From positions 27,526,301 to 27,590,300 of the forward strand of contig NC_087066.1 of the NCBI RefSeq assembly GCF_963678635.1: DNA of 64,000 nt, given 5' to 3'. Every line of letters starts with the position of its first letter. The stretch's first letter is position 1. The notes beneath the pieces are model-generated. The model made no database searches. It was given only the letters and a program-made list of their open reading frames with translations, and had not been told where the DNA came from. This document shows, one piece after another, positions 1-11,930 of the stretch. Position numbers and translations under genes: made by a program. The DNA comes from Symsagittifera roscoffensis. Taxonomy: Eukaryota; Xenacoelomorpha; Acoela; Convolutidae.

Positions 1-967
1 GTTTACAAAAATAAAATGACTGACATTGTTTTGTCTACCCGCGATTCTGCACTATCTAATTTAATCTTCAATTTGATGCCAACTCCATGGCTTTTTTGAA
101 CAGAAATGTTTTTAATTTTAAGTCTCAGTTTTTTTGCGTATAATTAAATAACCACCACTGTATAAGAATAGCATGAAGGGTTTTTATGCCTCATTTTTGA
201 CGAATTTTACCACGCCAGTGTTAAAATTTATTCTCATAAGGTCGAATCATCTACAACGCATAATGCGCAAAACGCAAATCAAACAAGAATAGCCGGTTGA
301 AGTGCAAGTAGCACATTATATTTCGACCATATTCTTTTAAAAAAATGCATTCAAGTTTTTTTTTCGTGTTTTGTTTTAAAATTGGTGTTGATTTTTGCGC
401 GTGGTGCAAAGAATTGATTTTAAGCAAATCTGAAGTTTATGTTTATTGAACATTCACTGTATAATAGACAGATCGGACAACGGTTTTTGTCAAAAATGAC
501 TGAAAAAAAAACAAATTCGAAAAAAAAAATTATTTGTTTTGTTAATTTTTTTTGCACAAGCTTTTTTGAATTTTTGAAGTTTTTAAAAGTTTTGAAGTCC
601 CAAAATGGCGCTTAAAGTTGTTTTAAATTTTTATGGCTTTTGAATTCATAAAAAAGTTTGTTTTATATGGCTCATACTTCTTGAATAAATCTGCTCGCTT
701 GCTTTCATCGCTCAAAATAAGAATAAAATTTATAATTTTCAAAACGGTTTCTTTCGAATCTGGGTCAACTTTGTCATTTGAATCAAATTTAAAATGACTT
801 TAATATGATATATCACTCGATCCATTCCAATGATTACTTATAGTAATTTTTTGGTTGAAATGTTAAAATTTCCGGTTTTTCCGAGCACTGCAAGGCAAGG
901 CTTCCAGGCTGCTGGTTCTAACGCAAAATTGAGAAATTCAAACTGACCCAGGCTTAAAGATCAGCAG
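1..967. other. AT-rich spacer, no gene seen
   Basis: No frame of protein-like quality is visible. Around 805-905 the sequence (a block reading like ATATATCACTCGATCCATTCC) resembles blocks near 26960-27060 and 28845-28960, so part of this stretch is an old copy of a dispersed repeat. Confidence 0.5.
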
Positions 968-974
968 TTGTTCT

Positions 975-1125
975 TTTTATGCTTTGACAGTCTCGATCTA
1001 AATTCGATATTTTTCGACCGTCTCGAACCAAGCTTGTTAAGTTTCAACCGTGCTCGATCAAAACAACTGTGCTCGACCGTTCTCGACACAAGCAAGATAA
1101 GTTTCGACCGTGGTGGACTGAATTT
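975..1125 (+). repeat. Degenerate outlying monomers of the GTTTCGACCGTG satellite
   Basis: Several divergent monomers built on TTTCGACCGT and GTGCTCGA words occur about 300 bases before the main array. They look like decayed edge copies of the satellite at 1.41-3.19 kb. Confidence 0.55.
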
Positions 1126-1410
1126 GAGTATATTTCTCCTTTCAAATAACCTAAAATATCCAAAATTAAACGTTATAATTTCTGCTTTTCGGGCAACATG
1201 TTTTGATACTTTTATCAGAATGAAATGATTTGAGTTATTTGCAATTTATATGCTTTATAGAGATCAATTATTTTTGAGAGCTAAATTTTCCATCTTTTGG
1301 ATTACTGGTTGCGTTTTGAGTCGAAAATCTTTTATAAAAATATATTGATATTAGAAAGAAATTTTCTTTATGACTACGAAATACCGCGGAACAATCGGTT
1401 TTTTTCGTTC

Positions 1411-3192
1411 ATGCTCGAGGTACTTTGACCATAATCGAAGTATGTTTCGACCGTGATCGAAGTATGTTTCGACCGTGCTCTATGTTTCGACCGTAGTCGA
1501 AGTATGTTTCGACCGTGATCGGAGTATGTTTCCACCGTAGTCGAAGTATGTTTCGACCGTGATCGGAGTATGTTTCGACCGTGCTCGAGGTATGTTTCGA
1601 CCGTAGTCGAAGTATGTTTCGACCGTGATCAGAGTATGTTTCGACCTTGCTCTACCGTGCTTGCGGTATGTTTCGACCGTAGTCGAAGTATGTTTCGACC
1701 GTGATCGGAGTATGTTTCGACCTTGCTCTACCGTGCTCGAGGTATGTTTCGACCGTAGTCGAAGTATGTTTCGACCGTGATCGGAGTATGTTTCGACCGT
1801 AGTCGAAGTATGTTTCGACCGTGATCGGAGTATGTTTCGACCGTGCTCGAGGTATGTTTCGACCGTAGTCGAAGTATGTTTCGACCGTGATCAGAGTATG
1901 TTTCGACCTTGCTCTACCGTGCTCGAGGTATGTTTCGACCGTAGTCGAAGTATGTTTCGACCGTGATAGGAGTATGTTTCGACCGTAGTCGAAGTATGTT
2001 TCGACCGTGATCGGAGTATGTTTCGACCGTAGTCGAAGTATGTTTCGACCGTAGTCGAAGTATGTTTCGACCGTGATCAGAGTATGTTTCGACCTTGCTC
2101 TACCGTGCTTGCGGTATGTTTCGACCGTAGTCGAAGTATGTTTCGACCGTGATCAGAGTATGTTTCGACCTTGCTCTACCGTGCTTGCGGTATGTTTCGA
2201 CCGTAGTCGAAGTATGTTTCGACCGTGATCAGAGTATGTTTCGACCTTGCTCTACCGTGCTTGCGGTATGTTTCGACCGTAGTCGAAGTATGTTTCGACC
2301 GTGATCAGAGTATGTTTCGACCTTGCTCTACCGTGCTTGCGGTATGTTTCGACCGTAGTCGAAGTATGTTTCGACCGTGATCAGAGTATGTTTCGACCTT
2401 GCTCTACCGTGCTTGCGGTATGTTTCGACCGTAGTCGAAGTATGTTTCGACCGTGATCAGAGTATGTTTCGACCTTGCTCTACCGTGCTTGCGGTATGTT
2501 TCGACCGTAGTCGAAGTATGTTTCGACCGTGATCAGAGTATGTTTCGACCTTGCTCTACCGTGCTTGCGGTATGTTTCGACCGTAGTCGAAGTATGTTTC
2601 GACCGTGATCAGAGTATGTTTCGGCCTTGCTCTACCGTGCTTGCGGTATGTTTCGACCGTAGTCGAAGTATGTTTCGACCGTGATCAGAGTATGTTTCGA
2701 CCTTGCTCTACCGTGCTTGCGGTATGTTTCGACCGTAGTCGAAGTATGTTTCGACCGTGATCAGAGTATGTTTCGACCTTGCTCTACCGTGCTTGCGGTA
2801 TGTTTCGACCGTAGTCGAAGTATGTTTCGACCGTGATCAGAGTATGTTTCGACCTTGCTCTACCGTGCTTGCGGTATGTTTCGACCGTAGTCGAAGTATG
2901 TTTCGACCGTGATCAGAGTATGTTTCGACCTTGCTCTACCCTGCTCGAGGTATGTTTCGACCGTAGTCGAAGTATGTTTCGACCGTGATCGGAGTATGTT
3001 TCGACCGTAGTCGAAGTATGTTTTGACCGTGATCGGAGTATGTTTCGACCGTAGTCGAAGTATGTTTCGACCGTGATCGGAGTATGTTTCGACCGTGCTC
3101 GAGGTATGTTTCGACCGTAGTCGAAGTATGTTTCGACCGTGATCAGAGTATGTTTCGACCTTGCTCTACCGTGCTTGCGGTATGTTTCGAAT
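1411..3192 (+). repeat. Satellite array with 76-bp higher-order unit
   Basis: The basic monomer is 22 bp and starts TATGTTTCGACCGT. Three variants recur: one ending AGTCGAAG (22 bp), one ending GATCAGAG or GATCGGAG (22 bp), and a 32-bp form containing TTGCTCTACCGTGCTTGCGG. From about 2035 to 2940 these alternate in the fixed order 22+22+32 and form near-perfect 76-bp higher-order units (the CTTGCGG word recurs every 76 bases, for example near 2108, 2184 and 2260). The flanks of the array use a looser order of the two 22-bp variants with extra GTGCTCGAGG monomers. This is the pattern expected from unequal exchange homogenising the centre of the array. Confidence 0.95.
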
Positions 3193-4847
3193 TTGTGCTC
3201 GATCTAATACCCCTGTTACAACTATTCTTTTTCGGTCGAGCACTGACATGTGCTCGACTTTGAAAGTCGAAACATAAAGTGAGCACCTCGACTTGCTTTA
3301 ATTATTCTGTACTATCGGGATTAATTCTAGACAGAAATTTTTCGGATTATTCCGGATAGTTCCAAGTTTTTTGCGACAAAAAGAGTTTGAAAAATTTGCG
3401 GAAACATCGACCCGTGTTTTGAAGCGCAAACTAGAAATGTATGACATTTTTTTCTCGCTTAATTCATTCATAACTGCATACTTCCTCGCTGAACTCATAA
3501 ATAGGACAAAATTTGTTTAATTGCTTTCATATGGTAGATCGCATTGAATTTAGTTTGTTAATGGTACTCATAGATCGCATCCGTGATCAGCTCTAGTTGG
3601 TTGTCCGCCTTTGAAGCGACGAGATGTGAGAGACCGCCTTTTGCATCTGGAGGCGGCATTCTGACTTTATTACCACACACTTTATTGTTATACACACTAT
3701 ATTCATCTTTTAGTTATACATCACAGTCGCAGTTTATTATAACTGTTTACTATTGCAGCAGTTTATTATAACAGTGTAAAGGAGAGTCTAGAGAGGCGGG
3801 GCGGGGAGGGGGAGTCAGAGGCTCAAAGGGTGTGACACAATTACAACACGTGATGAACAAACAGAGCACAGTTTGGACTCGGAGAAATTTCACAAAATCT
3901 TTCTTTTAGTCTCTCTCTTTTTTATTTTTTTCAGCAAATTGTGGCTCAGATGGGATGGTCTTGAAGAAGAATGAAAGTAGATTGTTGTGGGTTTGTAGGG
4001 TCGGTGGGAGGACCGATCGATCGACCCATTTTCTTTGATAATTTATGGCAAAACTAGTTTCGTCTTGGTTATTCTGTAACAATAACTACACTAAATCAAA
4101 TACACTCGCACCATCGGAACCATATCTTCTGCAAACAGCTGCTTCTGTTTGATGTCAACTTACTGGCATCCAATGACTCCTCTACATTGCAAAACAATTT
4201 TTTTCTTAAGAAAAAAATCCTAGGAAATTTTTTTCAGAGAAAAAATATCAGCCCGCAGATGATAATGTGCTTTATATTGTATAAACAAACTTTGAATATG
4301 TTGTAGAAAGACGAAGCACAGATTGTTCCACGTTAAACTGAAAACTAAATTTCATCCGCTTTTCACGTAATTTGAGCCTGAATGGAGTTCCAGTGTTTTT
4401 TTCGAAACTTCGTTTTATAAGACCGGAAATGTTTTCAATGTAATACCACGCTTGGCTCCTCTAAGATATTTCAGTGCACCCAAATCTCGCGGGGATAAAT
4501 CACTCTATGCCCCTTGTTGATTCCCATTTTAGAGTAGTCAGAAGAATAATATAACTCCACCAAATTAATAACAGTAATACCATTGCAAAAAATTTTAAAA
4601 AAAAACAAGACTACTGGTATATCAGGGCAAAATAATGAATGTTCCAACTGCACTTTTGCTTGGTCTCGAAAAAATTTGATAAAGGAAATTTTGACAAACT
4701 AAGGAATTTGGGCTGATAACATCGAACTTGAAGAGTCAAAATATGAATGTTTTGGGAATTACAAAAACCAATTAGCTTACCTCAATTCATTCCAAAACAA
4801 TTTCGAGGTGCGACATGAATACGAATCTTTTCAGCAGCAAAGTTAAG
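3193..4847. other. Spacer without recognisable gene
   Basis: The array runs out into a short CG-rich decayed segment (3190-3290) with GTCGAGCAC/GTGCTCGAC arms. A G-rich patch lies at 3790-3815. I see no conserved protein, RNA gene or clear repeat in the remainder. Confidence 0.45.
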
Positions 4848-5366
4848 CAAGACTGCTCGTATCAGGCCGAGGCCCTGAATGTTCCGACTGCCTCTTAACG
4901 TCTATGGAGCAGTAATAACATGAAAAACTTAAATGTAATAAACACAAATAATACTATATATATTTTTTAATTTGAGATTTTTTGTGAAATTCATCCCCCA
5001 TGCGCTATATTAAGTACAAAGTGATAAATTGTGATCCTAATAAAAAATCAATTATGGCAAGTAAACTTACTTCAACCAATTTTGAACGATTTTTAAGACG
5101 GATTAAATCTCCGCTTACGCGTTAATAGTGCGAAATACATCGCGCGTTAATTGTCCCAAATTGGCCAAAATGGCAATCTTTAAACCCCCCATAACTTACA
5201 AAAAAATGATCACAGGTGAAATATTTTTTCAAATTTAAGCTCAGGAAATCAATACAGAAAAAAAAATGGTCAGTTAAAAAGTCGAAAATTGTCTGAAGAA
5301 AAAAACCCACCCCGAGCACAAATATTCCGTTACTTTCGTTACAAAAGTCGGAACAACGAGTACTTT
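4848..5366 (+). repeat. Dispersed repeat R1, copy 1
   Basis: Begins with CAAGACTGCTCGTATCAGG, has a small hairpin (GGCC..GGCCC-like) and ends at GTCGGAACAACGAG. Its interior (GCGCGTTAATTGTCCC, GGCCAAAATGGCAATC, GATCACAGGTGAAATAT) matches the reverse complement of 7167-7731 and, more weakly, 15.5-15.9 kb. No coding capacity, so probably a non-autonomous transposon or a dispersed satellite monomer. Confidence 0.8.
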
Positions 5367-6934
5367 ATAAGGCTCATTTCCGTGGAATCCCTCATAAGTC
5401 AGATTTCATTATTACAAAATTAGGAAAGAATATCTCATAGCGTGATTATCTCATTGAAAGTGAATATTTCCAGGCACTTTATATTAAAATTGGCTGAATA
5501 TTAAAACGGCAGAAATATGAAAAGCTTTCAAATTATCACTGAACGCCGGCGAATTGGAACAAATTTTATATTGCAAGAATTTTGTTATAAAAGAAGCAAA
5601 ATATTGTTTCATTTAATTCCTTTTAGTTGCACGGCAATTGATTCATTTTAATTATTGACTTTCGGCTGTTTTTGTTTTCGGTCTTTTGCCTATTAGTTCT
5701 TCGCCCATGAGAATAGCCCCCGCTCATTTCATAGCAACCGCAGAGTCATGATAATATAGCGGTGTGCAACTGCTCTGTAAATTGGCTCTAATAAACAAAG
5801 CACACGAAGCATACGTATAAATACCTCATTTCCTACAAAAATCTGGAAAAAACACTTCAATTTGTTTTTCAAATTGCAAAAAAAACAATCCAATCTCTTG
5901 AATAACAAAGAAGTTTGACAGACATTTTCAAACAAAATCAACCTTGACAATCAGCACTATCAACAAAAAGTTATCTAAAAAAATTGTTTGTATCAAGGCG
6001 AAGTTTGTTCTCAAATTGCGTTTTAGCTAGTCTCGAACAGTAAATCTTTTTTAAAAAAATTAAGCAAATTTTTTTTTGAACTGAATTATTTGTCCTTCAC
6101 CAACAGCTACTATCAAACAGTGAATAATATAATTTAAATCAAAAAGTAATGAATAGAGTCGACTAGATCTCAAAACAATTTAATGAAATTTGGTCTAATA
6201 ACAATTTCAAAATTTTTTGAGAGGAATATAATGGACACTTGCATTTTCAACGAGTAAATTTTTAAAACCGAACATTTATTTTTTCCTGATTAAGGCCATA
6301 TTGTTTTTTTTCAAACCCGAATTTTTTAAGCAAAAACAATTTTATGAAGCAAATATAGAGAAAAATCTTTATATTTGAACCAAATTGGCTCGTCGATTTT
6401 TTGGGAATAAGCATTTTCTGTTGAAAACTATTATATCAGCCGCGAAACTGCTCTGAATAGAAAACAGATACCAGCATATAACTTGCGCTATTTTCTTTCA
6501 AGCAAGAGTGTAATTGCAAATTGTCAGACAAATTTCCACTTAAAATTCCAGACATAGGACTGATAAAACTTGACTTATTTTGCTTTTTAAAAGCCATAAT
6601 TTACAAACGGTTGCTGCTACTTTGTTATCAGTAACAAAAAACGATTGTTCATATCGTGGCAAACCCTTGTTTGTTGTCTCCGATTTCAACTGGTCTGAAA
6701 TAGTACTAAAATTTTTGCAATTCGCTTGTTTTTTTCTTATCGCAATAGCCAAATTTCATTAACAATTTATACGTGTGTTTATGTATGTACGTATGAACAC
6801 GATTTCGTTCTTTTGAAACGTCAGCGGAGATTTTGTCTGTCCTAGAAATTGTCGCAATTTGAAATGAGGCATGCTATTTTGTCTTCTAAAGTATTTGCTA
6901 TAAGCGAAATGCATCACCTTGTACTTTACATAGT
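5367..6934. other. AT-rich spacer
   Basis: No convincing coding frame. Short overlapping frames on both strands around 6540-6995 have no recognisable motif and AT-driven composition. I see no RNA gene. Confidence 0.45.
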
Positions 6935-7166
6935 GTGTGGGGACGATTTTCGAGAAGAAATCATGTGTCTTTCTTTTTTTTCGAAATTCTTGCAAAATTT
7001 TTTGCGCGCACTACTTTATAGGCCTTAAAAAGGCTGTCGGAACATTCAAGGCTTCGCCCTGATACGAGCAGTTTTGACTTTTGCAGAAAGGACGTAATAT
7101 TTGTGCTCGGGTGGTTTTTTCTCTTTCCAACTTTTTCATAGACTGTAAAGGGCAAAGTATACTTTA
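6935..7166 (-). repeat. Dispersed repeat R1, partial copy, head-to-tail with the next
   Basis: Carries the R1 block GGAACATTCAAGGC..GCCCTGATACGAGCAG at about 7038-7068 and the GTGCTCGGG block near 7110. It directly abuts the full-length copy that starts at 7167 in the same orientation, which makes a tandem pair. Confidence 0.65.
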
Positions 7167-7731
7167 AACGAGCAGTCTTGTTGTTCCGACTTTCGATACA
7201 AAAGAAACGGAATATTTGTGCTCGGGGTGGGTTTTTTTTCTTCAGACAATTTTTGACTTTTTATCTAGCCATTTTTGACGGAATTTTTTTATATCATTCG
7301 AAAGGTATTGTTTTCTTGAGCTCAAATTTGATTTTTTTCAAAGATATTTCACCTGTGATCATTTTTCGTAAAGTTATTGGGGTTTAAAGATTGCCATTTT
7401 GGCCAATTTGTGACAATTAACGCGCGATATATTTCGCACTTTTAACGCTTAAGCGGAAATTTAATCCGTTCAAGAAATCGGTCCAAATTGGTTGAAATAA
7501 GTTTTTTTGCCATAATTGATTGTTACTAACATCGAATCTATTTTTTCGTACTTTATATGGCGTGTGGGGGGGGGGGTTGATTTTCAGAAAAAAAAACTTC
7601 AAATTTCAGAAAACAAAAATTTTCATTTGGGTTATTACATTCAATTTTTTAATGTCATTACTGCTCAATAAACCTTAAAAGGCAGTCGGAACATTCAGGG
7701 CTTTGCCCTGACACGAGCAGTCTTGTTAGTT
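7167..7731 (-). repeat. Dispersed repeat R1, full-length copy
   Basis: About 565 bp, antiparallel to the copy at 4848. The same word CGAGCAGTCTTGTT stands at both ends (7169 and 7716) in direct orientation, which fits a head-to-tail repeat rather than terminal inverted repeats. A GGGCTTTGCCC hairpin lies near the biological 5' end and a run of 10 G lies at 7566-7575. Confidence 0.8.
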
Positions 7732-8102
7732 TTTAGTATTTAAAAGAATTAAAAATAAAAACCTTTAAATTGTATTATTTAAATCAAAAAATTCGATCAC
7801 GTACTATAATCTAAACGTTCTGAAGCGAGACAAGCTTAATGCTTTTTGCAGCCAATCTTGAGCTTGAGCGCTGGTCCATAGACAGTTTCTATGGGCTAAT
7901 TTTGATTTAAGTGTCTCAGTTTTGCCAATAATGTTGCCATTACATCGTCTTTACTGCTTTCTTTTTTATTATCTGTCTAAAGAGTTTTAAGTAACTCGGA
8001 CAGTTGTCGGAACAATCGGTTTTTATTTGTTTGATCTCCTTCAGTTTTCGCGGTAATAATTAGACGAAATGTTGTATAATAGCGACAAAAAGGCTCCAAG
8101 TT
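7732..8102 (-). promoter_or_regulatory. axin 3' flank with candidate poly(A) signals
   Basis: Downstream of the axin stop codon on the minus strand there are AATAAA words (TTTATT on the plus strand) at 8022-8027 and 7965-7970, about 80 and 135 bases after the stop. Either could set the mRNA end. No other gene is visible here. Confidence 0.4.
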
Positions 8103-8229
8103 CTATTGTTTTTCGATTTTTCCGATGATCTTTCCGTCGAACAGGGGCAACAGGCTTTCGTCTTCCGTGATCTCCTGCTGAACAACTCCCCCAAGTTCAA
8201 TATCATTGCTACGCATCTTGAAGAAATAC
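8103..8229 (-). CDS. Axin, last exon: second half of DIX domain
   Basis: Phase-2 exon opening after a TTTCTAG acceptor (8230-8236) with G completing an Arg codon, then YFFKMRSNDIELGGVV and, at the end, LPLFDGKIIGKIEKQ before TAG (8103-8105). This matches the C-terminal half of the Axin DIX domain, which drives head-to-tail polymerisation of Axin and Dishevelled in the Wnt signalosome and destruction complex. The conserved ending LP-F-KIIGK-EK is diagnostic. The exon is 127 nt long, ends the protein just after DIX as in other Axins, and joins the previous exon in frame across a 287-bp intron. Confidence 0.93.
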
Positions 8230-8516
8230 CTAGAAACATAATATCTAATTTAATTGCTGATAATAACAACTTCGTTCAAATTATATGAATATCAAAGACA
8301 TTTGATAACGGTCAACGGGCCATATCGTCTAATAACGAAAGTTAAAAACTCTCAACTTGTCATATGATATCAATTTCTGTCACATGTAGAAATGATATCA
8401 ATTTTTACGCATGCATGATACCAATCTTTCCATATTTTCAGTGCCATTAACTAAATATTAACTTACTATTATTTAAAGTAAGTACAACCAAGTAAATCCA
8501 AACATGCTGTATTTAC

Positions 8517-9227
8517 CTGAACTTTCCTTTCCTTGTCAATAGGGCTTTAAACTGTCCAAGTGTCACATTTTTGAAAGGTACAATAGTCCTGTAGGGTATT
8601 GTCTCGTTGCAGAAGTAGTAAGCCACTACTGTCTGCTCACTGTCCGAAGACGCATTCGATGATGATCCATTCAGACGCGGATTCGAACCGCTACGTCCTG
8701 CCATTTGGAATGTGCCTGGGAATTGCTGGGTATTGTTCAATTGAGCGTTCTGTGAACCGATGGAAAAGTTGAAGACTGGTGACTGGGTAGAAGATGACGT
8801 GATTCTTCCTTGGGTTGACGTTGTTGTGATCAATGATGTGTTATTTGTGATCTTGGGGGCATGTGTGTTGGTGATGTTTCCAGATGTGTAGGGGTCTGAT
8901 AGTTGGTATGAGACTCTAGGCGGAACCACATTTGTGGAGCTACTGTATATAAAAGCGTTGTTTGGGCTCATTTGATATTGCTGATGCGGTCCCACAGCCG
9001 ACATCGCCAGTTGCATGGAACTTAGGGGACTCGGAGACTTCAAGGGAATCATGTAGTGATTCTGGGATTCTGCCGATGTTCTGGTTGCTGAAATAGGTCC
9101 CGGACAACCTCCTGGTAGCGGTCCATTGGCTAAATTGAGCTTGTTGGATGCGAGTATCGGGGTCGTTGTGTTCAATTCTGGTCTAATTTGTCTGTGTGTT
9201 TCAACCCAGTGAGTCACCATTGCTTGC
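8517..9227 (-). CDS. Axin exon 4: linker and first half of DIX domain
   Basis: A 711-nt exon flanked by TTCTAG (acceptor, 9228-9233) and GTAAAT (donor, 8511-8516). It starts with [13 protein letters not shown], which sits where Axins have a Trp-containing conserved segment before a low-complexity linker. It then runs through about 180 Ser/Thr/Asn-rich residues and ends with [17 protein letters not shown] and [17 protein letters not shown], the first beta strands and helix of DIX. The exon border falls inside the codon for Arg in KFR|YFF. A TAGGACGTA-like word is not needed for the call. The DIX match makes Axin, rather than Dishevelled or CCD1, the clear choice because DIX is C-terminal. Confidence 0.95.
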
Positions 9228-9450
9228 CTAGAACCAAAAAAAGCTGGTTACTCTGAAAAATTTCTCAAGTGTCTCCTTGAATAAAGCATTAAATCAACAT
9301 TAAATCTATAATTGAACATAGGTTATTGAATTAAAACTTGAATTCTAAAGTAAAATGTTATTTTTTATGAAAACTACGGATACAGAGTCGTTAAACTTTT
9401 GTAAGTGATTCAATGAATGAGTAATTAAAAGCCAGATATTTGTGACTTAC

Positions 9451-9864
9451 TTTCCACCGTAGCTGTCGGACGAGCCTACACTCTGGGCATCATACACCCC
9501 GGAATCGATCCCAGAGCTTGCTGATTTGCTGCTTAAGTTATCCGCCACTATTTGCTTGTGTGGAGCCCCTCCAGATCTTGTGTTCACTGGGGAGATCCTG
9601 TACTTTTGGCTTTGCGGATTTCCTCTGTGTCCTTCTCCAGTTCTTAAGCCTGAATTAATGATGTTGGGAACTTGCCAGATGTTTTGATATGAGAGACCAA
9701 CATCTCCTAGACCTTGGCTACAGCTGGACAAATTGCGTTGGTGATATGTCTGTTGGCTGTTCATTGGAGTTTGGTAGTACTGATGTTGGAAGGTGACGGC
9801 TGGGAACCGGTCAGCTGTCTTTGGCTGCGTATTCACTCGACTCTGAGTCGAATCGCAAAACACC
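9451..9864 (-). CDS. Axin exon 3: Ser/Gln-rich region after beta-catenin site
   Basis: A 414-nt exon between the acceptor GGCAG (9865-9869) and the donor GTAAGT (9445-9450). Its first codons complete the beta-catenin-binding segment begun in the previous exon (..HVSR|VFCDSTQSR). The rest is Gln/Ser/Asn-rich with a Ser-rich end (SASSGIDSGVYDAQSVGSSD), a plausible phosphorylation-rich stretch. No structured domain is seen, which agrees with the intrinsically disordered middle of Axin. Both introns around it are about 220 bp and in phase 2. Confidence 0.9.
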
Positions 9865-10084
9865 CTGCCAACAAAAATACAGACATGTCAAACAAAGAAG
9901 CGCTACATAAAACTACCTAATACGAAAAAATTTCTAATACCTAATTATGATCTTAGAGTTTCTTTTTCTGATCTGCCTAACCCCCAAGAATTTAAATATT
10001 AATCAGAGCGGGGCCTCGAACTACCCAGCTTCTGGTTGAAGGTGGAAGCACTGGCAATTTCATCTTTATCTTCCAAAATCTCAC

Positions 10085-10226
10085 CTGGACACGTGGTTAT
10101 CGATGATTGATTCCGGGTCTTCCCTGATGTGGTCTATTCCCAGACAAGATGCTGCAGAAGTATTGGAGAGCTTCTTGAGACTAGTGAACGATATTCCCAT
10201 ACCACTGTTGTTGTTTTTATTGCTGA

Positions 10227-10271
<45 letters not shown>

Positions 10272-10401
10272 GAGGTTGGGATACATTGCACATGTTGTTA
10301 GACTGACTATTTGGGTGGGGTTGCTTGGATTTGGTTATTTTTCCTTCTGATTGTCCGCCATCTGAGCTGGAAGTACTGGTCGAGTTGATGTCTACTGAGT
10401 C
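10085..10401 (-). CDS. Axin exon 2: beta-catenin-binding segment, poly-Asn tract
   Basis: A 317-nt exon that opens in phase 0 after TTTTTAG and closes at CAG|GTGAGA. It contains GIDHIREDPESIIDNHVSR, the conserved short helix (EDPE-I-D-HV-RV) by which Axin binds the armadillo repeats of beta-catenin, with the last residues supplied by the next exon. Before it is an Asn homopolymer of about 14 residues encoded by (AAC)n, absent from most Axins and likely length-polymorphic. The N-terminal part is Ser/Thr-rich. Confidence 0.9.
10226..10271 (-). repeat. (AAC)n microsatellite coding poly-Asn inside axin
   Basis: About fifteen uninterrupted GTT triplets on the plus strand, read as AAC (Asn) in axin exon 2. 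A coding trinucleotide tract of this purity is expected to vary in length between individuals. Confidence 0.9.
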
Positions 10402-11930
10402 CTAAAAACAAAACACGGGTATAAGATTTAAAAAGCTCTGTCTGTTCCAGAATTTGATTGTGATTATATGAGGCAGTTTTTGATTAAACTCAAACCCTTT
10501 CAAAAAAGAAAGCTAATTCCCCATAAAAATTTGACAGCCGATGTTTTTAAAAAGGGACGGGATTTCTAGATAGTAGTTGAAAAGTATTGAGGAGTTAATT
10601 ACATTTGACATACTTGTAAAATAAAGAACTCTTCAAAACTCTGACATAAAACAGTCATATTCAGCAACTCAAGTGACGGCTCTTCAGATAAATATTGATT
10701 AAATCAGATAAAAAAAAGTAAAAAGTCGGAACAAAAAAAAGACTTGATTAGAATAATTGATTGAGACAAAGAATGGAATGCAGAGGTCGACTTCAGATAA
10801 AAAATGACAATTATAGACTTTTTGGAAACTTCTCTCAAAAAATTGTTAGCAAGTTTATAGCCAATAAATTAAGATAAGAGTGAGTTTTTAATAAGTTTTA
10901 GTTGATATCTGAGGATTTAAACTAATCGGGATTTGTAAAATGATTTCACAAACTGTTTTCTCAAATGGTCGACATTAATTTCATTCGATACTATCAGACG
11001 TCAACGTTTTTATTAATGAAATGACTCTCATAACTAGGCTATGCTTTTTATAAACAACATAGTACTACCTTTCTCTGAACCTGTTAATTACTTCGGCTGA
11101 CTTTAAGTTGTTTTATGTCTTTCATTTCTGAAAATGCGGCTCGCTTCTCTTCTTTAGAAGACACCTTTCAATTATTTCAGCTTACCTATCGCGGGCCCGA
11201 TTATGTAACATAGGTACACAATTATGTAAAATTGATTGATCGCGATAAGTGGTAACAAATTTATAGTGCTTTGATTTTCTTGCGCCTTAGAAGTGAAACT
11301 TAAAGAAGTCAAAACATTCGATCCCCTCCAGGATAACAAATCGACACTACTCTCTCTAAGTTCAATGGCTCACTTGAAAGTGGTAAGGAATCGGAGCTAC
11401 CCACTCTTAGCCTGGTGGGAGCATTGACTAATTGAGTTAACACTCAATGGTCAGATTATCAGATTAGGATCACATTATTTGATGCCATCTAAACTTTCAA
11501 CTAGATTAAAGCGACGCCAGCTAGAAGCAACGCGAGACAAAATGACACCAATGGAGCTTCTTTGAAAACTTCCCCCTTCAAACTCACCTTCGCTTTTTTG
11601 CCTATTTAATCAAAGACCCAATAGAAATATGACATTAAACCAATATTGGGTAACTAATGGATTGAGTAATTTTGTTTGGTGTAAAATGGCTGCAACTAGA
11701 TCACTAGATCAGCAATCGAAAATATTTTAAATAAAAAACAGGAGGCTTGTTTGTATGAAAACAGCGCTCATCATTTTGGCGCCAAATAGGAGGTGTCAAT
11801 TTCAAAAACATCCCATATTTTAAGGATCTCATATCATTATAAGATTTCTGACAAAAATCCAGTACCATAGAAATGTCTTATGAAATGTTTTATTTGAAGC
11901 ACTTTTCGTGTTATGAAGTTTGAAGCTTAC
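10402..11930 (-). other. axin intron (1,529 bp)
   Basis: Donor GTAAGC after 11931 and acceptor TTTTTAG before 10401, phase 0. The interior is AT-rich. A GTCGGAACAA word at 10725-10734 is shared with R1 repeats. No nested gene is evident. Confidence 0.75.

Noticed and set aside
1411-3192. CRISPR-like array
   Set aside because: Repeats are contiguous with no unique spacers, and the context is an animal genome; it is a satellite.
10129-10350. Plus-strand frame with a long Val run
   Set aside because: It is the antisense reading of the poly-Asn tract in axin exon 2.
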